Made by a program: the position numbers and the translations under genes. Shown piece by piece: positions 7,488 to 17,732 of a stretch of 64,000 nt of DNA. Position 1 is the first letter of the stretch. Each line of letters starts with the position of its first letter. This DNA is from Lapidilactobacillus wuchangensis (lineage in GTDB: Bacteria > Bacillota > Bacilli > Lactobacillales > Lactobacillaceae), in NCBI RefSeq assembly GCF_003946645.1, contig NZ_RHOU01000002.1, positions 152,488-216,487 on the forward strand, given 5' to 3'. The notes beneath the pieces were generated by a model that made no database searches, was not told where the DNA came from, and saw only the letters and a program-made list of their open reading frames with translations.

Positions 7488-9656
7488 ATGAAAAATAATT
7501 TCCAAAAGAATATAATGATTGGTTTGCTAGGTATTTCAGCTATGGGGATCGCATCAGCGTTTACTAAACCAACAGACCTTGTTTCAGCCGATGTAAATTC
7601 GGATGACGAAAATCAGATGTCCCAAGCTGCCCCTTTGACGGCTAATGGATTAATAGGGCCAGGGTTTTATGACTCATCAGATTCCAGTGCGATTGGCAAA
7701 GCAATAAAACCTAACTTACCATCTTCATTCTCAAGCAGAGCCATCAGCCCTACACAGCTTTTTATTGATCAGGTTGCCTCGGGAGCAATCAGTGGCTGGA
7801 ATAAATATGGTGTTCTACCTTCTGTTTCAATTGCACAAAGCATATTAGAAAGTGGTTGGGGAAAATCAGATTTATCAACAGTTGCCAATAATCTATTTGG
7901 CATTAAAGGCAGTTATTTAGGACAATCGATAATCATGCCTACTCAAGAATATGTTAATGGTAGTTGGATTACCGTTAATGCACAATTTAGAAAATATCCT
8001 GATTGGAATGCTAGCATTGAAGATCACGGTAACTTCCTATATTCCAATTCACGCTATAGTAGTTTACTAGGTGTTACGGAATATCAAAAAGTTACACAAA
8101 TACTTCAAAACGCAGGTTATGCTACAGCGCCAAATTATGCGCAGGTATTAAATCAAATTATTGAGCAATATAATTTGGTTCAATATGATCAGAGTACAAT
8201 ACCTGCACATTTCGGTTCATTAAATAATCTTTCGTTTGATAAATCTAATGATACAGTTAATACTCGCGGTTGGCATATTGACAACGCCTCTGCTGCATAT
8301 CCGTATAGCTTCATAGTATTGACAGATGTTGATTCAGGTAAACAATATTCTCAAATCCCAATTTCAAGAATTGCCCGTGAAGATGTAGTTCAGTTTTATC
8401 CAGATGTTACTAATGCTTTAAATAGTGGCTTTCAGGTAAATATTCCAGCAACTAAAGAAATGGAAGGCCATACTTATCGAGTTACTTCAAGATACGCTCA
8501 ACAATCAAATGGCGCGGGAAATGTACTGGACTATGATTTCGATGCGACAGTTAAAGTACCAAAATTAGGTAATGAAAATCAAGCCAATTTGGATAGTTTT
8601 ACTATTAAAAATTCTAAATTATATGCTAAGGGATGGCATGCTGCTGATCAAGCAGAAGGTAAGAACTATCATTATTTAATCGCGATGAATGCTAATACTA
8701 ATCAGGAAATTAAGCGAATCAAAGTTAACAATGTTGCTCGTCCTGACGTAAATAATGTGGTACCCAATATTTATAATTCGCTAAACAGTGGTTTTGATGC
8801 GTCTATGGGCATCGACCCAACAATGTGGGATAAGAATATTTATCTAATAAGTCGTTATACTAGCGATCCCGCCGGAAATGGTAACTATGTTGATTATGCA
8901 TTTACTAAGAGTCAAGTTATCGTTCCTCAATCAACTGAAAATGTTGCTGGACTCAATAATTTTGCAATCAATAGAAATAGCGTTGACATTAGAGGTTGGC
9001 ATGCAAGCGATTTATCTTACGGACGAGATTATCATTATTTAATTGCAATGGATGCCAAAACAGGAAAAGAACTAAAAAGAATTAGATCAACTAATGTGAG
9101 TCGCCCTGATGTTAACAAGTTTTATCCTGATATTTATAATTCTTTGAACAGTGGTTTTGAAACATCAATGGTCATTGATCCTTCTATGTGGAATAAAGAT
9201 ATTTATCTCATTAGTCGTTATTCAAAAACTCTTGCAGGTAATTCGGATTATGTTGATTTTAGTTTTGGTACGAAATCTAAAATTACGGTCCCACAACCTA
9301 CCGAAAATAAAGCAGATATAAATTCTATTGTTCAGGAAAATAGTACTGTTACTATTAGAGGCTGGCACGCAAGTGATTTGTCATATGAGCGGGAGTACCG
9401 TTACTTATTTGTCATGGATAAAAAGACTAACAAGGAATTGAAACGTGTTAAAATTAATAGTGTTGCGCGCCCGGATGTTGTAAATTTCTATCCTAACTTA
9501 TATGGTGCTTCAAACAGTGGCTTCTCAGTTAATATATCGACAAATGGCTTATCAGGAAGAGAAGTTTATATTATTAGTAGATATTCAGGAAATATTTCCG
9601 GTAACTCCAACTATGTAGATTATGCTTTTTACGATAAGGTTTTTACAATTAGGTAG
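7488..9656 (+). CDS. Secreted GH73 glucosaminidase with four C-terminal repeats
   Basis: Exported peptidoglycan hydrolase predicted to cut glycan strands. Residues 1-24 form a signal peptide (hydrophobic IMIGLLGISAMGIASA). Residues about 86-235 are a glucosaminidase domain with the catalytic glutamate in SILESGWGKS and the NNLFGIKGS motif. Residues about 242-361, 364-481, 484-603 and 605-722 are four repeats of about 120 residues with shared motifs RGWH, ARPDV, NSGF and ISRY; the last three are most alike. No LPXTG, LysM or GW module is seen, so the repeats may hold the enzyme in the wall, but I cannot name their fold. Base composition is AT-rich like the preceding genes. A core paralogue with the same catalytic domain lies at 24616-25302. 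Confidence 0.85.
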   Translation: MKNNFQKNIMIGLLGISAMGIASAFTKPTDLVSADVNSDDENQMSQAAPLTANGLIGPGFYDSSDSSAIGKAIKPNLPSSFSSRAISPTQLFIDQVASGAISGWNKYGVLPSVSIAQSILESGWGKSDLSTVANNLFGIKGSYLGQSIIMPTQEYVNGSWITVNAQFRKYPDWNASIEDHGNFLYSNSRYSSLLGVTEYQKVTQILQNAGYATAPNYAQVLNQIIEQYNLVQYDQSTIPAHFGSLNNLSFDKSNDTVNTRGWHIDNASAAYPYSFIVLTDVDSGKQYSQIPISRIAREDVVQFYPDVTNALNSGFQVNIPATKEMEGHTYRVTSRYAQQSNGAGNVLDYDFDATVKVPKLGNENQANLDSFTIKNSKLYAKGWHAADQAEGKNYHYLIAMNANTNQEIKRIKVNNVARPDVNNVVPNIYNSLNSGFDASMGIDPTMWDKNIYLISRYTSDPAGNGNYVDYAFTKSQVIVPQSTENVAGLNNFAINRNSVDIRGWHASDLSYGRDYHYLIAMDAKTGKELKRIRSTNVSRPDVNKFYPDIYNSLNSGFETSMVIDPSMWNKDIYLISRYSKTLAGNSDYVDFSFGTKSKITVPQPTENKADINSIVQENSTVTIRGWHASDLSYEREYRYLFVMDKKTNKELKRVKINSVARPDVVNFYPNLYGASNSGFSVNISTNGLSGREVYIISRYSGNISGNSNYVDYAFYDKVFTIR

Positions 9657-9713
9657 TTTAGTGGTTAACTTAATAGTATGTAGTTGATTTTTATTCTCAA
9701 GGAGTGAAATTAA

Positions 9714-10742
<1,029 letters not shown>

Positions 10743-10758
10743 ACATTAATTGTTTCTA

Positions 10759-10794
10759 AAAAAACAGACATCAAATCGGTGTCTGTTTTTTGTT
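10759..10794 (+). terminator. Terminator after rmlB
   Basis: The stem AAAAAACAGACA (10759-10770) pairs with TGTCTGTTTTTT (10780-10791) and runs into more T residues. It separates rmlB from rmlD. Confidence 0.85.
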
Positions 10795-10866
10795 ATTCCT
10801 GAAAATGTAGTATTATTAGTAGTGGTTAGTTTATTTTACGAAAATGACTAGGAGTTTGATGAAAAT

Positions 10867-11709
10867 ATGAAAATTTTGATTACTGGGGCCAATGGTCAAC
10901 TCGGGACTGAATTACGGCATTTACTTGATGAGCGTGAACTCGCTTATACTGGCACGGATGCTCAAGATTTGGACATCACTGACGAAGCAGCTGTTAACGA
11001 ATATTTTACCAAGCATCAACCGAAGATTGTTTTCCATTGTGCAGCTTATACGGCTGTCGATGCTGCTGAAGAAGAGCCGGGCAAATCAATTAATTATAAA
11101 GTTAATGTGATTGGGACACAAAATATTGCCCGTGCTGCAGAAAGTGTTGGCGCTACACTATTTTATATTAGTACTGACTATGTGTTCGATGGTACTAATG
11201 ATCAAATGTATACTGAAGAAACAGTTCCTGGTCCTAAAAATGAATATGGTCGTACCAAATTGGCTGGTGAACAAGCGGTTGCTAGTATCATGAGTAAATA
11301 TTACATTATTCGAACTTCTTGGGTTTTCGGTAAATATGGTAAAAACTTTGTTTATACTATGCTTAAATTAGCTGAGACTCATGATAAATTAAGTGTGGTT
11401 AATGATCAACAGGGACGACCAACTTGGACTAGAACATTGGCAGAGTTCATGTTGTATGCTTTGGACAATCAATTACCTTATGGGCTTTATCAATTATCGA
11501 ACGACAATGATTGTAACTGGTACGAATTTGCAAAAGAAATTTTGAAGAACAAACCAGTCGAAGTTGTACCTGTTAATTCAGAGCAATTCCCACAAAAAGC
11601 TTATCGGCCACGTCACTCGATTATGGATCTAAGTAAGACAAAAGCAACTGGTTTCCAGATTCCAACATGGCAAGAAGCATTGGCAGCATTTATGAATGAA
11701 ATGGATTAA
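10867..11709 (+). CDS. rmlD: dTDP-4-dehydrorhamnose reductase
   Basis: Last enzyme of dTDP-L-rhamnose synthesis, reducing dTDP-4-keto-L-rhamnose with NAD(P)H. The 280-residue protein begins MKILITGANGQLGTEL, the glycine-rich nucleotide motif of the RmlD family. It has YISTDYVFDG at about residues 99-108 and the catalytic YGRTK motif near residue 128. Length and motifs are standard. It is preceded by the rmlB terminator and about 70 bases that must hold its promoter, so it seems separately transcribed. With rmlB it supplies rhamnose for wall polysaccharide. Confidence 0.95.
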   Translation: MKILITGANGQLGTELRHLLDERELAYTGTDAQDLDITDEAAVNEYFTKHQPKIVFHCAAYTAVDAAEEEPGKSINYKVNVIGTQNIARAAESVGATLFYISTDYVFDGTNDQMYTEETVPGPKNEYGRTKLAGEQAVASIMSKYYIIRTSWVFGKYGKNFVYTMLKLAETHDKLSVVNDQQGRPTWTRTLAEFMLYALDNQLPYGLYQLSNDNDCNWYEFAKEILKNKPVEVVPVNSEQFPQKAYRPRHSIMDLSKTKATGFQIPTWQEALAAFMNEMD

Positions 11710-11802
11710 CAGTGTGGTGAATAAACTCTAAGTATTCTTATTAACACAATGAAGTATGGCAGTTCTTCTAGCCAACCATCCTTATACTGAACCAATTAAT
11801 TG

Positions 11803-11825
11803 TTAACTTGTATTTTTTAAGTTAA
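11803..11825. promoter_or_regulatory. Inverted repeat in the pncB leader, possible operator
   Basis: TTAACTT (11803-11809) and AAGTTAA (11819-11825) form a 7-bp inverted repeat around an AT-rich centre, about 50 bp before pncB. It could be an operator for NAD-salvage control. It does not match an operator I know, so this is only a candidate. Confidence 0.3.
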
Positions 11826-11877
11826 ACTTTAGCTAACATAATTATTTGAATTAAAAAACATTGCCCGAGGTGCGGTT

Positions 11878-13371
11878 ATGCAAAAGATTTATCCCGATGA
11901 TAGCTTGATGCTTCATACGGACCTTTATGAATTGAATATGATGTATTCTTATTGGAAAGAAGGCATCAACAAACGTCATGCGGTTTTTGAAGGGTATTTT
12001 CGAAAGATACCTTTCGATAATGGCTATGCTATTTTTGCGGGTTTGGAACGGATTGTTCGCTATTTGGAAGGTTTCCATTTTAGTGAATCTGATTTGGAAT
12101 ATCTACGGGAACAAACGGGTTTTCCTGAGGACTTCTTAACTTATTTGGCCGAGATGAAATTTGAATGTACGATTCGTTCAGCTCAAGAAGGCGATTTGGT
12201 CTTTAGCGAGGAGCCAGTGATTCAGGTTGAAGGTCCCTTAGATCAATGCCAATTAGTTGAAACTGCTTTGCTGAATATTATCAATTTCCAGATTTTGGTT
12301 GCAACCAAAGCTGCCCGGGTGAAATCGGCGGCTAATGGCGATCCCGTCTTGGAATTTGGTTCACGACGGGCCCAAGAAATGGACGCGGCTATTTGGGGCA
12401 CGCGGGCAGCTTACATTGGTGGTTTTGATGCCACCAGTAATGTTCGCGCCGCCAAAATTTTTGGTATTCCTGCAAGTGGCACACATGCCCACGCGTTGGT
12501 GCAAGTCTACCAAAATGATTATTTGGCTTTCAAAGCTTATGCAGAAACCCATCGCGATTGCGTCTTTTTAGTGGATACTTACGATACGATTCGTTCAGGC
12601 GTGCCTAGTGCTATTCGCGTCGCCAAGGAAATGGGCGATAAAATCAATTTCCAAGGTGTGCGGATTGATTCTGGCGATATGGCCTATATTTCGAAACGAA
12701 TTCGCCAGCAATTAGACGATGCCGGTTTTCCTGATGCAAAGATTTATGCCTCGAATGATTTAGATGAAAAAACCATTCAAAACTTGAAAATGCAAGGTGC
12801 TAAAATTGACGTTTGGGGTGTTGGGACTAAAGTGATTACCGCTTTTGACCAACCAGCTCTAGGTGCGGTTTATAAGTTGGTTTCGATTGAAAATAACCAA
12901 GGTCAAATGGTCGATACGATTAAGTTGTCTAGCAATGCTGAAAAAGTTAGCACTCCTGGTAAAAAACAAGTTTGGCGGATTACGAATCAACGTAAGAATG
13001 ATAAGTCTGAAGGTGATTATGTCACGCTTTGGGACGAAAGCCCACTGGCGCATGAAGAGTTATTCATGTTCCATCCGAAATTTACTTATATTAACAAAAC
13101 GATTCATGATTTTGATGCAGTGCCAGTTCTAAAAGATATTTATATTGATGGTCACTTGGTTTACGATTTGCCTAACTTAGCGACAATCAAGGAACGGACG
13201 ACTAAGAATCTTGATTCGTTGTGGGATGAATATAAGCGTGATTTGAATCCTCAAGAATACCCAGTTGATTTGTCGCAGAAGCTTTATGATCACAAGATGA
13301 ATCATATTGCTCGCATGCGCCAAATGGTGGCTAATATGAATAATAGTGACGAAGGTCATCACAATCATTAA
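11878..13371 (+). CDS. pncB: Nicotinate phosphoribosyltransferase
   Basis: Makes nicotinate mononucleotide from nicotinic acid and PRPP with ATP, the entry step of NAD salvage in lactobacilli, which usually lack de novo NAD synthesis. The 497-residue protein has the family N-terminus TDLYELNMMYSYW at about residues 15-27, the FEFGSRRAQ segment near 160, the THAHALVQ histidine motif near 205 and the GVRIDSGDM phosphate-binding segment near 262. The C-terminus ends in a short histidine-rich tail (EGHHNH). nadE follows after about 70 bp on the same strand, forming a salvage pair. Confidence 0.95.
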   Translation: MQKIYPDDSLMLHTDLYELNMMYSYWKEGINKRHAVFEGYFRKIPFDNGYAIFAGLERIVRYLEGFHFSESDLEYLREQTGFPEDFLTYLAEMKFECTIRSAQEGDLVFSEEPVIQVEGPLDQCQLVETALLNIINFQILVATKAARVKSAANGDPVLEFGSRRAQEMDAAIWGTRAAYIGGFDATSNVRAAKIFGIPASGTHAHALVQVYQNDYLAFKAYAETHRDCVFLVDTYDTIRSGVPSAIRVAKEMGDKINFQGVRIDSGDMAYISKRIRQQLDDAGFPDAKIYASNDLDEKTIQNLKMQGAKIDVWGVGTKVITAFDQPALGAVYKLVSIENNQGQMVDTIKLSSNAEKVSTPGKKQVWRITNQRKNDKSEGDYVTLWDESPLAHEELFMFHPKFTYINKTIHDFDAVPVLKDIYIDGHLVYDLPNLATIKERTTKNLDSLWDEYKRDLNPQEYPVDLSQKLYDHKMNHIARMRQMVANMNNSDEGHHNH

Positions 13372-13444
13372 TTTATTCATCATAGTCTGACAATCAACCA
13401 GAATTGAAAAGCTTTAATAAAATATCGATAAGGAAGTTATGCTG

Positions 13445-14284
13445 ATGCGAGCATTACAAGCCCAAATTATTGCAGTTGAGAAAACAAAACCAGAAATCGA
13501 TCCAGCGACGGAAGTGCGTCGTTCAGTTGATTTCTTGAAGAAATATCTTCGGGCGCAACCTTTTTTGAAGAGTTATATCTTAGGTATCTCTGGTGGACAG
13601 GATTCAACGTTGGCTGGTAAATTGGCCGAAATGGCAATTTCCGAATTGCGCTCAGAAACTGGCGACGCGACTTATCAATTTTATGCAATGCGCTTACCAT
13701 ATGGCGTGCAAGCTGATGAAAGTGACGCTATGGCCGCAATCGACTGGATGCAAGCTGATCAGGTTATTCGCGTTGACATTCAACCAGCCACAGAAGCCAT
13801 GCTGACTGAATTGACGCAACAAGGTCAAACAATCACTGATTTTAACAAGGGCAATATTAAAGCCCGTCAACGAATGATTGCCCAATATGCCGTGGCTGGT
13901 GCTCATGCAGGCGTTGTGGTTGGCACCGATCATGCCGCTGAGAATATTACCGGTTTCTACACCAAATATGGTGATGGTGGTGCAGATGTCACACCGTTGT
14001 ACCGCTTGAATAAGCGTCAGGGTCGAGCCCTGCTCCATTATTTAGGTGCACCAACTCATTTATATGAAAAGGTGCCAACAGCTGATTTGGAAGATGATCG
14101 GCCGGAGTTGCCTGATGAAGTGGCCCTAGGCGTCACTTATGATCAAATTGACGACTATTTGGAAGGTAAGGATGTCCCTGTGGCAGCCGCTGAAAAAATT
14201 GAGCAGTGGTTCTTAAAGACCCAACATAAGCGGCACTTGCCAATTACCGTTTTTGATACTTTCTGGGAGCCAAAAGAATCATAA
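13445..14284 (+). CDS. nadE: NH3-dependent NAD synthetase
   Basis: Amidates nicotinate adenine dinucleotide to NAD using ammonia and ATP. The 279-residue protein has the PP-loop SGGQDS at residues 49-54 and the [20 protein letters not shown] segment that contacts substrate. The absence of a glutaminase domain makes it the ammonia-dependent form. Two in-frame ATGs exist; the second (13445) is chosen because AAGGAAG ends eight bases before it and only two before the first (13439). It lies directly after pncB. The enzyme joining the two steps (NadD) is not in the window. Confidence 0.95.
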   Translation: MRALQAQIIAVEKTKPEIDPATEVRRSVDFLKKYLRAQPFLKSYILGISGGQDSTLAGKLAEMAISELRSETGDATYQFYAMRLPYGVQADESDAMAAIDWMQADQVIRVDIQPATEAMLTELTQQGQTITDFNKGNIKARQRMIAQYAVAGAHAGVVVGTDHAAENITGFYTKYGDGGADVTPLYRLNKRQGRALLHYLGAPTHLYEKVPTADLEDDRPELPDEVALGVTYDQIDDYLEGKDVPVAAAEKIEQWFLKTQHKRHLPITVFDTFWEPKES

Positions 14285-14325
14285 GTTCGGGTGTTGAAAA
14301 AAGTTAGGCGCCCTGAACTTTCTGA

Positions 14326-14354
14326 TTGCTTTATCAGAATTTATTTAGTATACT
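14326..14354 (+). promoter_or_regulatory. Promoter of the manganese riboswitch leader
   Basis: TTGCTT (14326-14331) and TATACT (14349-14354) are separated by exactly 17 bases and stand just before the riboswitch. Transcription would start near 14361. Confidence 0.75.
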
Positions 14355-14362
14355 GAATTCAT

Positions 14363-14477
14363 AACAAGGGAGTAACTGGCGGCATTGTCCGCGACAAAAC
14401 CATCAACAAGACAGTAGTTCTGGTTTTGACTTAATTAGTGAGACTTGTACGTGGTTTTTGCGTACGAGTCTTTTTTT
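14363..14477 (+). ncRNA. yybP-ykoY-type manganese riboswitch with transcription terminator
   Basis: The leader shows the family layout. P1 is formed by ACAAG (14364-14368) and CTTGT (14444-14448). The first conserved loop is GGGAGTAACTG. A small hairpin GCGG...CCGC lies at 14379-14392, and a stem AAAACCA/TGGTTTT at 14397-14427. The second conserved loop is GTGAGACTTG. Bases 14441-14451 can instead pair with 14461-14471 to make an 11-bp terminator followed by seven T residues. That stem consumes the 3' strand of P1, so the two folds exclude each other. In this family Mn2+ stabilises P1 and turns the gene on; here the gene is a P-type ATPase. Confidence 0.85.
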
Positions 14478-14507
14478 ATTCCCACGTCCAAAGAGGAGGA
14501 ATTTTTG

Positions 14508-17201
14508 TTGGTTGGTAAAGACGAGTCTAAGGTAACCCGGTTTTATGCCTTGTCCAAGTCGGCACTTTTTAAACAATTTCAGACCAGTGATCAAGGTCTG
14601 AGTAGCGAGCAGGCTAAGCAGCGTTTAGCTGAGAATGGTCCTAATGCTTTAGCGCAGGCGAAACGGAAGAATATTTTCCAACGTTTCTTTGATCAATTTA
14701 AAGATTTTATGATTTTAGTTTTACTGGTAGCTGCAATTGTTTCTGGGGTGGTTGCCCATGAATGGCCTGATGCCTTCTTAATTTTAGCAGTGGTGATCAT
14801 TAATGCCGTCTTTGGTGTGTTCCAGGAATCCAAGGCTGAAGAAGCGATTGATGCGCTGCGCGAAATGGCAACGCCAGAAGCCCACGTTCGTCGTGATGGC
14901 AATGTGGCAACCATTAGTAGTGAAAATTTAGTTGTTGGTGACTTGGTACTACTGGAAGCTGGCGATATCATTCCTGCCGATTTACGCTTGATTGATTCGG
15001 CGTCAATGAAGGTAGAAGAATCAGCCTTAACTGGTGAATCGGTTCCCGTTGAAAAAAGTGCGGCCCCGTTAGCTGATGAAGAGGTTACCATTGGCGATCG
15101 CACTAATATGGCCTTTATGAACAGCAACGTGACTTACGGCCGTGGTGTTGGGGTGGTTGTGGCTACTGGGATGGATACCCAAGTCGGCCGAATTGCTGGC
15201 ATGATTAATCAGGCCGGTGAAACCAGTACGCCATTACAAGATAACTTGAATTCTCTTGGCAAAACTTTAACTTGGCTGATTTTGGCAATTGCCGCGATTA
15301 TTTTCGTCGTTGGGATTGTCAATAATCATGATGGTTTACCAATGGACCAATTGGTTATCGAAATGCTGTTAACAGCGATTTCATTAGCTGTCGCCGCAAT
15401 TCCTGAAGGCTTACCAGCAATTGTCACGATTATTCTTGCGCTTGGTACAACGCGGATGGCCAAGCGGCAGGCGTTGGTCCGCAAGTTGCCAGCAGTGGAA
15501 ACTTTGGGCAGCACCGACATTGTTGCTTCCGATAAAACAGGGACTTTAACGCAAAATAAAATGACTGTCGAAAAAGTTTTTGAACATGGTCAATTAAATG
15601 ATGCGTCAGCACCAATTCCCGCAACTGATTCAGTTTTACGGGTAATGACTTTCAGTAACGATACTAAAATTCAATCCGATGGTCAGCTAGTCGGCGATCC
15701 CACTGAAACTGCCTTGATTCAATTCGGGTTGGATCACGATTATTCAACTGAGGCCGCCTTGGCTAAAGAGCCACGAGTGGGTGAAGTGCCGTTTGATTCG
15801 GAACGAAAGCTGATGTCAACTATCCAACAGTTAGCTGATGGTAAGTTCTTTGTTGCAGTTAAAGGCGCCCCTGACGAGCTGCTGAAGCGCGTCACGCAAA
15901 TCGAAGTTGCTGCTGGTCAAGTTCAACCCATTACTGGCAAAGACCGTAATCAGATTTTGGCGCAGAATAAAGGCATGGCCACTCAAGCATTACGCGTTCT
16001 GGGAATGGCTTATCGGATTATTGATGAAGTGCCCGCAGAGCTTAATTCAGAGACGGTTGAGCATGATCTGACTTTTGCTGGCTTAATTGGGATGATCGAT
16101 CCTGAACGTCCAGAAGCTGCGAAAGCAGTCGCTGATGCTAAAAAAGCCGGCATTCGGCCAATTATGATTACCGGTGACCATCAAGACACGGCTGAGGCCA
16201 TTGCGGTACGTTTAGGGATTATTCCTGCTGGTGATGATGCTGCCGTGATCACTGGTGCGCAACTGGACCAAATGAGTGATCAAGAATTTGACAAAAAAGT
16301 TAAGAATTATTCGGTTTATGCTCGTGTTTCGCCAGAGCATAAAGTTCGAATTGTTAAAGCTTGGCAAGATCAAGGTAAAGTTGTGGCAATGACTGGTGAT
16401 GGTGTTAATGATGCGCCTGCACTGAAGTCCGCTGATATTGGGATTGGTATGGGTATCACCGGGACTGAAGTATCAAAAGGTGCTAGTGATATGGTGTTAG
16501 CTGATGATAACTTCGCCACAATTATTGTGGCCGTTGAAGAAGGTCGAAAGGTTTTTGCCAATATTCAAAAGTCAATTCAATATCTACTATCAGCCAACTT
16601 AGGCGAAGTTTTAACTTTATTCATGATGACCTTAATGGGCTGGGATATTTTGAAACCAGTGCAGTTATTATGGATCAACTTAGCAACGGATACCTTCCCA
16701 GCAATTGCTTTGGGAGTTGAACCAACTGAACCTGGTATTATGGATCATAAACCTCGCGGCCGGAAATCTAATTTCTTAAGCGGTGGCGTTGGTTCATCGA
16801 TTATTTACCAAGGGATTCTTGAAGGAATGCTGACGTTAGGCGTTTATGGTTTAGCAATCATGTTCCCCGTGCACAGTTCCAATGATGCGATGCACGCTGA
16901 CGCTTTGACCATGGCTTACGCGACTTTGGCTTTGATTCAATTGTTCCATGCGTTTAACGTGAAGTCGATTCATCAATCGATCTTCAAGATTCATCCTTTC
17001 GCCAATAAGATGTTCAATATTGGCGTGGCGACGTCCTTTATTATGGTGGCGTTGACTATCGTGGTACCAGGATTCAATAGCCTCTTCCATGTGACCGAAT
17101 TAAATGGCATTCAGTGGCTCATGGTCTTAGGTGCGGGTGTTCTAATGATTGCCATCGTTGAATTAGTTAAACTATTCCAACGTCGTAGCAATCGTGACTA
17201 A
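14508..17201 (+). CDS. P2A-type cation ATPase, probably a Mn2+/Ca2+ exporter
   Basis: ATP-driven cation pump in the membrane. Counting from the start chosen here, TGES is near residue 175, the fourth helix has IPEGLP with Pro299, the phosphorylated Asp342 is in DKTGTLT, and the GDGVNDAP hinge starts near 630. PEGLP and overall length (897 residues) match the PMR1/SERCA-like P2A class. The frame is open back into the riboswitch (14445), but that start would lie inside the terminator. A TTG at 14508 follows GAGGAGG by eight bases; TTG at 14505 is nearly as good. The riboswitch points to manganese export or Mn/Ca export. Confidence 0.9.
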   Translation: MVGKDESKVTRFYALSKSALFKQFQTSDQGLSSEQAKQRLAENGPNALAQAKRKNIFQRFFDQFKDFMILVLLVAAIVSGVVAHEWPDAFLILAVVIINAVFGVFQESKAEEAIDALREMATPEAHVRRDGNVATISSENLVVGDLVLLEAGDIIPADLRLIDSASMKVEESALTGESVPVEKSAAPLADEEVTIGDRTNMAFMNSNVTYGRGVGVVVATGMDTQVGRIAGMINQAGETSTPLQDNLNSLGKTLTWLILAIAAIIFVVGIVNNHDGLPMDQLVIEMLLTAISLAVAAIPEGLPAIVTIILALGTTRMAKRQALVRKLPAVETLGSTDIVASDKTGTLTQNKMTVEKVFEHGQLNDASAPIPATDSVLRVMTFSNDTKIQSDGQLVGDPTETALIQFGLDHDYSTEAALAKEPRVGEVPFDSERKLMSTIQQLADGKFFVAVKGAPDELLKRVTQIEVAAGQVQPITGKDRNQILAQNKGMATQALRVLGMAYRIIDEVPAELNSETVEHDLTFAGLIGMIDPERPEAAKAVADAKKAGIRPIMITGDHQDTAEAIAVRLGIIPAGDDAAVITGAQLDQMSDQEFDKKVKNYSVYARVSPEHKVRIVKAWQDQGKVVAMTGDGVNDAPALKSADIGIGMGITGTEVSKGASDMVLADDNFATIIVAVEEGRKVFANIQKSIQYLLSANLGEVLTLFMMTLMGWDILKPVQLLWINLATDTFPAIALGVEPTEPGIMDHKPRGRKSNFLSGGVGSSIIYQGILEGMLTLGVYGLAIMFPVHSSNDAMHADALTMAYATLALIQLFHAFNVKSIHQSIFKIHPFANKMFNIGVATSFIMVALTIVVPGFNSLFHVTELNGIQWLMVLGAGVLMIAIVELVKLFQRRSNRD

Positions 17202-17732
17202 TTGGCACATCAAAGTCTAATCGTATTAAAAGCGGTGAAGAGTTTGAAACAGAACTGGTTCTGACGCCATTGCGGGCTTGCTGGTTGTGGAACGCGGCCG
17301 ACGCTGATCGAAGCCTTTTTTCAAAAGTCTTCGATACAGGTCTTATCGTAAGCGCTAAAGCGCCAACGATAATTTGGCAGCTGACAATCACGCCCTCCAT
17401 TCCGTCTGGAGTTGATGTAGATCATTTCATAATTTTCGACGGTTAAGGCAATGATAGTGGCGTATGATTGATTGCATTCAAATAGTTGCTACAATTGAAT
17501 ATTTACAAGGAAGTGTCTACTTGGCAGTCGCTGATTTCATTCAGAAAGATTGCTGGGTAGGCTCTTTTTCGTTCCTTTAATCTGTTTTTTAAATGTCAGT
17601 CCTTCATTCTATCAATGATCAAGTTAATTTAGATTTGAAAATTAATTCTTAACTAATTAAGTGCACCGTGAATCAGCAGGGTAGGGACTAGTTTGGTATA
17701 ATAAGCATATTAAACTAAAGAGGTTAATAGTT
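17202..17732. other. Intergenic gap holding one structured repeat
   Basis: No gene is seen. The left two-fifths holds a family-1 repeat (17235-17450). The right part is AT-rich leader ending in the promoter and AAAGAGG ribosome site for the gene at 17733. Confidence 0.6.
17235..17450 (+). repeat. Family-1 structured intergenic element, copy A
   Basis: Element of about 215 nt shared with copies B to G. It has the GTGGAACG core, a second hairpin CGAAG/CTTCG around 17309-17335, and a third hairpin TTATCGT/ACGATAA enclosing GCGC-TAAA-GCGC (about 17342-17372). It ends in the CTCCA/TGGAG hairpin before GTTGAT (to 17415) and a tail ending in GGTTAAGGC. The paired bases differ from those of other copies but still pair. 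Confidence 0.8.

Noticed and set aside
14445-14507. Upstream extension of the P-type ATPase
   Set aside because: The extra 21 codons lie in the riboswitch and its terminator, without a ribosome site; GAGGAGG marks the later TTG.
17342-17372. Catabolite-response (cre) sites in GTAAGCGCTAAAGCG of the repeats
   Set aside because: The similarity comes from the GCGC-TAAA-GCGC hairpin; it changes to CCGC/GCGG or GTGGC/GCCAC in other copies, so pairing and not the cre sequence is conserved.
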